A stretch of DNA of 32,612 bases, taken from the NCBI GenBank assembly GCA_021793175.1, contig JAJYTH010000038.1, forward strand, positions 1 to 32,612. Direction: 5' to 3'. Under the pieces are notes generated by a model that saw only the letters and a program-made list of their open reading frames with translations, made no database searches and was not told where the DNA came from. Numbering within the stretch: position 1 is the first letter of the stretch; every line of letters begins with the position of its first letter. Of the stretch, positions 26,494 to 32,612 are shown one piece after another. The DNA comes from Actinomycetes bacterium. Lineage in GTDB: Bacteria > Actinomycetota > Actinomycetes > Mycobacteriales > Pseudonocardiaceae. A program made the translations under genes and the position numbers.

Positions 26494-29400
26494 TGACGGC
26501 GGCGTACAGCGAAGTCGAGAAGCCGCTGGATCTGCTCGGCGAAGAACCCAAGCCGTCAGGCGGTTCGGTCGAGGACGCGATCAACGACGCCGGAATCCAG
26601 GTGCAGGCCGTCAACTGGGTGTGGCAGAAGGTCGTGGGCCAGGACCTCGTGTCCTCGATCATCACGCCGATCACCGGCGACTTCGAGAAGATCGGTCTCG
26701 CCGCGGCGCAGTGGGACAACGTACGTAAAGCGCTGCAGGCGGTACGCAAGAACATCAACGCCGGGGCGGAGGAGTTGCAACCGTCCTGGTCGGGCCCGGC
26801 CGCGGAGAGTTTCTCCAATCTGATCAGTGTCACCTGGACCGTGGGGCTGGAGGCCGACGCCCAGGCCGCGAGGTTGATCGGCGTAGCGCTGAGCAAGGTG
26901 GCCGACGGTTCCAAACGCGCCTGCGATCAGGCACTGAAACTGATCGAGAAGCTGGTCAACAAGCTGATCGAGGCGGCGGCGATGCTGCCGATCCCGGTGG
27001 TCGGCTGGGGCCGGGCGGTCAAACTCGTCTTCGACGGCATCCAGATCTACAACGCCATCATGGACTTGATCGAGGGCATCAAGTCCATGATCGAGGGCGC
27101 TAGTGAGGTCATCAAAGGCATCGTGGCGACGGGCACCGCACTGTCACAGTTGGGCAGTGCGGACAGCATCAGCGACGTGATGAACGTCGCAACCGACGTG
27201 CACGAAGGCGTCACCCAGATCAAGGACGGCGCGAGCCAGGTCAAGGACGGCGCGACACAGGCGTCCAGCGCGGCCGGCGATCTCCGCACCTCGACCTCCA
27301 GCGCGTCGGAGAACGCACGTGGGCTCGCCGACGAACGCGCCAGCGCGCGGGAACAGAACACCACCTCCAGCAGCAGCAACACCGACACCTCCACGTCCGG
27401 CACCGGCAACGGAAACCGACCCGGCAGAAGTAACGCGCTGCAGAACTCCGGTGGCGACGGCGAGAGCCCAGCACGGCCACAGGATCCGGAGACCACCCGC
27501 ACACCGGAACAGAACCGGGTCTGCGAGAACGATCCCGTGGACGTGTCCTCCGGTGAGGTCGTGCTGAGCCAGACCGATGTCGAACTCCCCGGTGCCTTGC
27601 CGCTGGTGATCAAACGCACGCATGTGTCGTCCTACCGTGCGGGTCGCTTCTACGGCCGTTCCTGGGCGTCGACGTTCGATCAACGGCTGGAGTTCGACGA
27701 CGACGGCGTCGTTTTCGTCGCCGACGACGGCATGATCCTGGTCTATCCCGAGGTCCCCGAAGACGGCGAAGTACTTCCCGTCACCGGCCCGCGGTGGCCC
27801 TTGGCCGCCACGACCGATGGCTGGTGCGTCACCGACCGCACGTCCGGTCAGATACTGCATTTCGCGGCGGGAGACAATCCCGTTCGCCGGTTGACCGCTG
27901 TCACCGATCGGAACGGCAACCGCTTCGACCTCGATCGCAATGCCATCGGCTGTGTCACCGCCGTCCGGCACAGCGGCGGTTACCACATCGAGGTCGACAC
28001 CGAGCGAGACCGCATCACCGAACTGCGGCTTCGCCACAGGGCCGAGGCAGCGGCCACGACCTGTCTGGTCCGCTACCGCTACGACGATGCCGGCCTGTTG
28101 ACCGAAGTGGTCAACTCGTCCGGACGGTCTTTGCGGTTCTCCTACGACGACCAGTCCCGGCTCGTCCGTTGGACCGATCGAAACGGACACTGGTACCACT
28201 ACTTCTACGACGACGCCGGCCGTTGCGTCGCCAACCACAGTTCGAGCAAGTACCTCAGCGGCACGTTCGCCTACGACACCGATAACCGGATCACCCGGTT
28301 CACCGACGCTCTCGGCCACAGCACCGTTTACCAGCTCGACGCCAAGGGCAACGTCATCGCCGAGACCGACCCGCTCGGACACACCACGACCAGTGAGTGG
28401 GACGAACACAACAGACTGGTCTCCCGCACCGATCCGCTGGGCCGCACCGTCAGCTACACCTACGACGACGACGGCAACCTCACCAGCGTCAGCGGACCGG
28501 ACGGGACACAGTCGCGCGCCGAGTACAACGAGCTGGGACTGCCCACCGTCGTGGTCGACCCCGACGGTGCGTTGTGGCGACAGTCCTACGACGACCGCGG
28601 AAACCGGGTATCGCTCACGGACCCGACCGGTGCGACGACCCGCTACTCCTACGACGAGCGGGGCAACGCGACCGCCGTCACCGACGCGCTCGGCCAGACC
28701 CGCCGTATCGACTACAACCCCGCCGGATTGCCGCTCACGGTGACAGACCCCTCGGGGGCGACACGTCGCTTCGAACGGGACCACTTCGGACGCATCACAG
28801 CGATCATCGACGAAGTGGGTGCCATCACGCGGTTCGGCTGGACCGTCGAAGGCAAACGGGCGTGGCGGACCCAGCCGGACGGCGCCACCGACCGCTGGGA
28901 ATACGACGGTGAAGGCAACGAGATCGCGCACGTGGACCCCTCGGGCCTGACGAGGCGGACCAGCTACACCCAGTTCGACCTCCCCGCCTCCGTCACCGAC
29001 CCGGACGGCAACACCCTCACCTACACCTACGATCCGTTGCTCCGCCTGATCGCGGTCACCAACGCACACGGCCAGACGTGGCGCTACGAACGGGACGCCG
29101 CGGGCAACGTGGTGCGCGAGATCGACTACGACGGCCGGGAGATCCGCTACTCCTACGACGAAACCGGGCAGTTGACGAGCAGGGTCAACGGCGCGGGAGA
29201 GACGACCACGTTCCGCAGGGACGCCTCCGGCCGGGTCGTCGAACGGCGCGCCCAGGACAGGGTGTCGACCTTCGAGTACGACCCGATGGGCAGGATGCTG
29301 TCCGCGACCAGTCCCGACGCCACCGTGCGCTACCAACGAGACGCGCGTGGTCGAGTACTCAGCGAGCAGATCAACGGCCGCACGGTGACGTCTCGTTACG

Positions 29401-30947
29401 ACGCGCTGGGAAGGCGGGTCCACCGCCGCACGCCGGCCGAAATCGAGAGCACGTGGTCCTACGACGCCCGAGGGTGTCCTCGGGAACTCCGGATGGCGGA
29501 CCGGGTGATCACCTTCGGTTTCGACGGGGCGGGCCGTGAGATCGAACGCCGACTCGACAACGGCGCCACGATCGCACAGCAATGGGATCGCAACGGCCGC
29601 CTGATCGACCAATCGATCTCGATCGCCGACGGAGCACCGACAGTGCCCCCGCGCTACCGGTTGCTGCAGCAACGGTTGTACCGCTACGGGCCGGACGGCT
29701 CCCCGCAGGCCGTGGACGACAAATCCACCGGCACGGTCCGGCTTCAGCTCGACAGGACCGGGCGCGTGAGGCAGGTGACCGGCCCGGCCGGGCAGGAACG
29801 GTATTCCTACGACAGCGCGGGCAACATCCGGGACGCGAGCTGGCACACCCCGGGCGGTCACGGCCAACACTCGTATGCCTACGACGGCACCAGGCTGACC
29901 GCCGCGGGCAACGTCCGATACACCTACGACCAGCAGGGCCGCGTCATCGCCAAGGTGCGGCACGAAGCGGGTGGTACGGCGCTTCGGTGGCGCTACAGCT
30001 GGAACGCCGAGGACCGTCTGGAGGAGGTCGTCACACCGGACGGCTCTCGCTGGCGCTACCTCTACGACGCTCTCGGCAGGCGCGTCGCCAAGCACAAGCT
30101 CACCCCCGACGGCTCCACCGTCGTGGAGCGCACGGAGTTCGTCTGGGACGGCGTGCGGCTCGCAGAGCAGATACTCGCGGGCGTCGACGCGACGACGTGG
30201 GAATGGCATCCTCGCCGGTTCCGGCCCCTCACCCAGATCCGGCGCCGGTTGTCCCCCTCGCAACAACAGTGGGTCGGCGGCGACTTCCACGCGGTGATCA
30301 CCGACGGCATCGGCACGTCGACGGAGCTGCTGGACGGCTCCGGCAACCTCGCGTGGCGCAGCCGCACCACGCTCTGGGGGAAAACGGTCATCAAGCACCA
30401 CGGCACCGCGTCGACGCCGTGGCGTTTCCCCGGCCAGTACAGCGATCCGGAGACCGGGCTCCACTACAACTACCACCGCTACTACGACCCGGACACCGGA
30501 CGCTACGTCTCCCCGGACCCGCTCGGGCTCAAACCTTCCCCGAATCACTACGCATATGTGGTGAACCCGCTGCGGTGGCTCGATCCGCTCGGGCTCATGA
30601 GTTGTGGTGACGACGCGGTGACCCTCTACCGCAATGTCGACGGCAGGGAGTTCGACGCGATCGCCGAAACCGGCCGCTTCGAATCCGGAGGCGGTAGTTC
30701 GGAAGGCAAGTGGTTCGCGCTCAACGGTGAACACGCCGACCGGTGGGGGGAAGTGCTCAACCAGGGCGACGGTGTGACGATGGAGACCAACGTCCCGCCG
30801 TCCGTGGTCGACGACCTGCACCGTCACCCGGGCGACAACCTGGACGGCATCGGGCCCGCCGTGTACGCCGACGCCGATCAGCTCGAGCAGATCAACCAGC
30901 AAGGCGATGGAATCAGAATCTGGGAAGGTAAAGGCGGACATGCTTGA
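26493..30947 (+). CDS. Rhs/YD-repeat polymorphic toxin with WXG-type N-terminus and ART-like C-terminal tip
   Basis: A 1484-residue modular toxin. Residues 1-230 are helical with a W-x-G turn (W99-S-G101) and hydrophobic helices about 155-225, suggesting type VII export. A low-complexity Ser/Thr linker spans about 255-343. A DUF6531-type segment starts C344-ENDPVDVSSGEV. More than 20 YD repeats (G-x-x-x-x-x-x-Y-D) form the RHS shell to about 1310. The RHS-core signature is DPETGLHYNYHRYYDPDTGR (from D1318), with DPLGL at 1342-1346 and again at 1364-1368, the usual autoproteolysis site. The last 116 residues form the toxin tip: LYRNV (R1380), EFDAIAETGRFESGG, EGKWFA (1404-1409) and DGIGPAVYAD (from 1451). 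This pattern resembles ADP-ribosyltransferase tips of the TreTu type, but catalytic residues are not confirmed. The stop overlaps the next gene by 8 bp. Confidence 0.9.
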   Translation: MTAAYSEVEKPLDLLGEEPKPSGGSVEDAINDAGIQVQAVNWVWQKVVGQDLVSSIITPITGDFEKIGLAAAQWDNVRKALQAVRKNINAGAEELQPSWSGPAAESFSNLISVTWTVGLEADAQAARLIGVALSKVADGSKRACDQALKLIEKLVNKLIEAAAMLPIPVVGWGRAVKLVFDGIQIYNAIMDLIEGIKSMIEGASEVIKGIVATGTALSQLGSADSISDVMNVATDVHEGVTQIKDGASQVKDGATQASSAAGDLRTSTSSASENARGLADERASAREQNTTSSSSNTDTSTSGTGNGNRPGRSNALQNSGGDGESPARPQDPETTRTPEQNRVCENDPVDVSSGEVVLSQTDVELPGALPLVIKRTHVSSYRAGRFYGRSWASTFDQRLEFDDDGVVFVADDGMILVYPEVPEDGEVLPVTGPRWPLAATTDGWCVTDRTSGQILHFAAGDNPVRRLTAVTDRNGNRFDLDRNAIGCVTAVRHSGGYHIEVDTERDRITELRLRHRAEAAATTCLVRYRYDDAGLLTEVVNSSGRSLRFSYDDQSRLVRWTDRNGHWYHYFYDDAGRCVANHSSSKYLSGTFAYDTDNRITRFTDALGHSTVYQLDAKGNVIAETDPLGHTTTSEWDEHNRLVSRTDPLGRTVSYTYDDDGNLTSVSGPDGTQSRAEYNELGLPTVVVDPDGALWRQSYDDRGNRVSLTDPTGATTRYSYDERGNATAVTDALGQTRRIDYNPAGLPLTVTDPSGATRRFERDHFGRITAIIDEVGAITRFGWTVEGKRAWRTQPDGATDRWEYDGEGNEIAHVDPSGLTRRTSYTQFDLPASVTDPDGNTLTYTYDPLLRLIAVTNAHGQTWRYERDAAGNVVREIDYDGREIRYSYDETGQLTSRVNGAGETTTFRRDASGRVVERRAQDRVSTFEYDPMGRMLSATSPDATVRYQRDARGRVLSEQINGRTVTSRYDALGRRVHRRTPAEIESTWSYDARGCPRELRMADRVITFGFDGAGREIERRLDNGATIAQQWDRNGRLIDQSISIADGAPTVPPRYRLLQQRLYRYGPDGSPQAVDDKSTGTVRLQLDRTGRVRQVTGPAGQERYSYDSAGNIRDASWHTPGGHGQHSYAYDGTRLTAAGNVRYTYDQQGRVIAKVRHEAGGTALRWRYSWNAEDRLEEVVTPDGSRWRYLYDALGRRVAKHKLTPDGSTVVERTEFVWDGVRLAEQILAGVDATTWEWHPRRFRPLTQIRRRLSPSQQQWVGGDFHAVITDGIGTSTELLDGSGNLAWRSRTTLWGKTVIKHHGTASTPWRFPGQYSDPETGLHYNYHRYYDPDTGRYVSPDPLGLKPSPNHYAYVVNPLRWLDPLGLMSCGDDAVTLYRNVDGREFDAIAETGRFESGGGSSEGKWFALNGEHADRWGEVLNQGDGVTMETNVPPSVVDDLHRHPGDNLDGIGPAVYADADQLEQINQQGDGIRIWEGKGGHA

Positions 30948-31305
30948 AAACATCGAGAACCCGCTCGCCCTCGCCACCGTGACATGGCTTTCCCCCGAGC
31001 AGGGCGGGCGGCGTTCCGGTCCTCCGTCGGCCCCGGTCTATGCGTCGACGACGACGTTTCGGACCGGCGATGCGGTCGAATCGGAGCCGGGTTGGCCCGC
31101 CACCGACCCCAGAACCGTCAGCGTTCTGTTGCAACGGGTCGATTCGACGCCGCAGACCACCGAGGTCGCCAAGGTCGGCTTCCTCGCCCCCGACCTGGCT
31201 CGGCCGTACCTCCACGAAGGCGCTGAGCTGGTCATCCTGGAGGGGCCGAAGCAGGTCGCCCACGCCGTCATCACCGAGGTACTGATCGAGGACGAGCAAG
31301 CATGA
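30940..31305 (+). CDS. Putative immunity protein resembling EF-Tu domain III
   Basis: A protein of 121 residues whose ATG lies inside the toxin gene 8 bp before its stop, with AAAGG upstream, the normal position of an Rhs immunity gene. It shows landmarks of the EF-Tu C-terminal beta barrel. WLSPEQGGRRSGPP (residues 16-29) parallels ILSKDEGGRHTPFF of EF-Tu domain III. GAELVILEGPKQVAHAVI (94-111), with E101-G102, parallels FAIREGGRTVGAGVV. No GTP-binding motifs are present, so it is not a translation factor. The immunity role is inferred from position. A mimic or decoy mode is a hypothesis drawn from the resemblance. An unrelated beta-barrel cannot be excluded without a structure or profile search. 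Confidence 0.7.
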   Translation: MLENIENPLALATVTWLSPEQGGRRSGPPSAPVYASTTTFRTGDAVESEPGWPATDPRTVSVLLQRVDSTPQTTEVAKVGFLAPDLARPYLHEGAELVILEGPKQVAHAVITEVLIEDEQA

Positions 31306-31403
31306 CGCGACTAGGCACGCGGCGCGCGCATCCTGCGCGGCCTCGCCGCGCAAGCTCAGCGGACCGCCTGTCCAGCACCCGGTGCACGAAGCGATCGCGA
31401 TGA
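31302..31403 (+). CDS. 33-codon ORF with ATGA overlaps at both ends
   Basis: An ATG overlaps the stop of the preceding gene (ATGA at 31302-31305), and its own TGA overlaps the ATG of the following gene (ATGA at 31400-31403). The product, about 33 residues, is very basic (MTRLGTRRAHPARPRRASS and a KRSR end) and resembles nothing I know. It may be a coupling peptide that hands ribosomes to the next gene, or the remnant of a larger immunity gene after a frameshift. The frame of the next gene is also open through this stretch. Confidence 0.35.
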   Translation: MTRLGTRRAHPARPRRASSADRLSSTRCTKRSR

Positions 31404-31840
31404 TCTCTCGGACCGAACGGGCCGAGCTGTTCAAGACGGCGGGCATGACTCTGCTCGGCGAGGCGTGGGAGGTCGCGGGCGTGACGCCGGAAAACGCCAC
31501 CCGTTCGGTCATACACCTGGATGTCCGACCGGACGTCCGAGTCGATCACGAGACGGCGGACAGCGTGGCAAGGACCGAGCGAATCTGGTGGGACATCGCC
31601 CGTGACGTCGGCGTTCTCACCGACGACGACGCCTTCTACCTCAGCCCCACCTGCCCGGGCGCGTTCAGGTTGCCGTGGGCCCGGGTCCGCACCGCGGTAC
31701 ACGGCGGGTTCCTCCGCGCGCTGTGGGCGGAATTCGGCTCACTGGAATTCGTCGCCGTCTGTCCCACCGGCTCGGCGGTGGTCGGCGTGTTCGAAGAAGA
31801 AGGCGAGAACTGGATCGTCACGTCAAGCAGTCGACCCTGA
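31400..31840 (+). CDS. Hypothetical protein downstream of Rhs immunity gene
   Basis: An acidic protein of 146 residues of unrecognised family. The start MISRTERAELFKTAGM is followed by an alpha/beta pattern with RSVIHLDVRPDVRVDHETAD, TERIWWDIARDVGVLTDDDA and a C-terminal beta-rich EFVAVCPTGSAVVGVFEEEG. There is no signal peptide, transmembrane segment or metal motif. ATG 31400 overlaps the stop of the 33-codon ORF (ATGA); GTG 31382 is an alternative start 18 bp upstream. Position after a toxin-immunity pair suggests a second or orphan immunity protein, which is inference. Confidence 0.65.
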   Translation: MISRTERAELFKTAGMTLLGEAWEVAGVTPENATRSVIHLDVRPDVRVDHETADSVARTERIWWDIARDVGVLTDDDAFYLSPTCPGAFRLPWARVRTAVHGGFLRALWAEFGSLEFVAVCPTGSAVVGVFEEEGENWIVTSSSRP

Positions 31841-31885
31841 CGCTCACTCGTCCCGGTGTCGACTTCGACTCGTTAGGGGTTCATC

Positions 31886-32368
31886 ATGACCGGTCCCGAT
31901 CTTTCCCGGAATCCGCAGATCGCCGCGGCGATGGCGCAGCTCGAACAAGCGGAACTCGGACTCGACCGCAGTATCAGCAAGGCCAAACAGCTGGAAACCA
32001 AGATCCCGAAGAGCGGGCTGTCTCAGCAGGACATCGAGCAGATCTCCGAACACGCCCGCAGCAAGGACGCTCCCAAGGAGCTGCGTGAGCTCCAGGCCCG
32101 GATCGACAAGGGCGATCTGTCCTGGAACGACATCGCCGCCGGCCGTTTCCTCGACGATCCGCAGGTCCGCAAGGCGCTGGAAGGCGGCGTCGAGGGCATG
32201 CGCCAGGCGTACGTGATGATCCAGGAGGGTCACGCTCTCGACGACATCATCGAACCAGGCGGCCCGCCGTCGGCGATCACGTCCGAGTCCGACTCGACTC
32301 CCAGGCCCACCCGTGAGGGTGGCGACCCGGACGACGACGACTACTTCGACGGGCCGGTGCTGCGCTGA
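31886..32368 (+). CDS. Hypothetical helical protein at the end of the Rhs locus
   Basis: A protein of 160 residues. The first two thirds are predicted helical: PQIAAAMAQLEQAELGLDRS and SKAKQLETKIPKSGLSQQD form a probable coiled coil, then SEHARSKDAPKELRELQARI. Two short helices with GRFLDDPQVRKALEGG follow. The last 40 residues are acidic, disordered and end in DDDDYFDG. The ATG at 31886 has AGGGG six bases upstream and starts 45 bp after the previous gene. I do not recognise the family. Its size and helicity would suit a secretion adaptor or chaperone for the Rhs/type VII locus, but this is not shown by any motif. Confidence 0.75.
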   Translation: MTGPDLSRNPQIAAAMAQLEQAELGLDRSISKAKQLETKIPKSGLSQQDIEQISEHARSKDAPKELRELQARIDKGDLSWNDIAAGRFLDDPQVRKALEGGVEGMRQAYVMIQEGHALDDIIEPGGPPSAITSESDSTPRPTREGGDPDDDDYFDGPVLR

Positions 32369-32534
32369 CGATCGGGCGATCCGCACGGCCACGGCGACTT
32401 CTCCGCCGCAGTCGAGGTCGAGCCGGGGCGGCTTGTCAGTGCCCGGGGCGACGAGTGTCCTGCCGCGCGGATCGCTTCCCACCGCACAGTACCGCAAGCG
32501 CCGAGGTCGGGGCGTCACTTCGAATCGACGTTGC

Positions 32535-32612
32535 TCAGTACTCGCCCCGGACGAGGTTGTTCGGCAACTCGCCCAACACGTACCGTTCGATCTCCGCCGC
32601 CGCGACCACATA
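32535..32612 (-). CDS. C-terminal fragment, probable D-isomer-specific 2-hydroxyacid dehydrogenase
   Basis: The last 25 codons plus stop of a gene that enters from the right edge on the minus strand. The visible tail, AAEIERYVLGELPNNLVRGEY, matches the usual end of D-2-hydroxyacid dehydrogenases (a helix with R-Y-L-x-G-E, then a short N-x-V-x-x-x-x-Y ending). The identification is tentative because only the tail is visible. The 166 bp between this stop and the gene ending at 32368 hold no convincing feature. Confidence 0.45.
   Translation of the reverse strand, partial: YVVAAAEIERYVLGELPNNLVRGEY

Noticed and set aside
27144-30977. 1277-codon minus-strand frame opposite the Rhs gene
   Set aside because: It is a shadow of repetitive YD-repeat codons. 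The plus strand has the RHS core, DPLGL sites and coupled neighbours.
32369-32534. Minus-strand open frame from GTG 32518 reading through the intergenic gap
   Set aside because: It has no stop before running far into the opposite strand of the gene at 31886, and shows no ribosome-binding site or motif.

Overview
The window is a high-GC actinobacterial chromosome segment. Gene content, GTG starts, leaderless-type promoters and a lysine-tailed HU protein suggest the Pseudonocardiaceae (Saccharomonospora/Amycolatopsis-like); this is inference. From position 1 to about 26 kb the order follows the Mycobacterium tuberculosis Rv2983-Rv3005c block as I know it: cofC/fbiD, ppk, mutT1, hupB, leuD, leuC, IclR regulator, tRNA-Glu, tRNA-Gln, gltX, FAH-family enzyme, leuB, serA, ilvC, ilvN, ilvB, cfp6-like gene, doxX-like gene. 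Here ilvD, cimA, a HAD hydrolase, a flavin monooxygenase and two small genes are interleaved.

Region 1 (1-5.3 kb): the 3' part of the coenzyme F420 guanylyltransferase gene, polyphosphate kinase, a Nudix/histidine-phosphatase fusion, and convergent hupB, whose tail is greatly expanded by 48-bp repeats. Region 2 (5.3-13.2 kb): leuCD opposite an NdgR/LtbR-type IclR regulator with a probable leaderless promoter, tRNA-Glu(CTC) and tRNA-Gln(CTG), a HAD hydrolase, gltX, a flavin monooxygenase and an FAH-family enzyme. Region 3 (13.2-25.4 kb): a branched-chain amino acid and serine supercluster of cimA, leuB, serA, ilvC, ilvN and ilvB on the minus strand and ilvD on the plus strand. Both cimA and ilvB have complete-looking attenuators: a short leader peptide with Val/Ile/Leu codons, a hairpin covering its stop codon, and a U-tailed terminator hairpin.

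Region 4 (26.1-32.4 kb) is an accessory polymorphic-toxin locus. It encodes an EspC-like helical protein, a 1484-residue protein with a WXG-type N-terminus, RHS/YD repeats and a C-terminal toxin tip resembling ADP-ribosyltransferases, then an overlapping 121-residue protein whose landmarks resemble EF-Tu domain III. A 33-codon ORF with ATGA junctions on both sides and two unrecognised proteins follow. The most novel reading is a type VII-exported Rhs toxin aimed at EF-Tu with an EF-Tu-mimic immunity protein. The right edge holds the last codons of a probable D-2-hydroxyacid dehydrogenase.

Functionally, the core makes Leu, Ile, Val and Ser, with regulation by the IclR protein at leuCD and by ribosome-mediated attenuation at ilvB and cimA. 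No rRNA, CRISPR array, insertion sequence or replication origin was seen.
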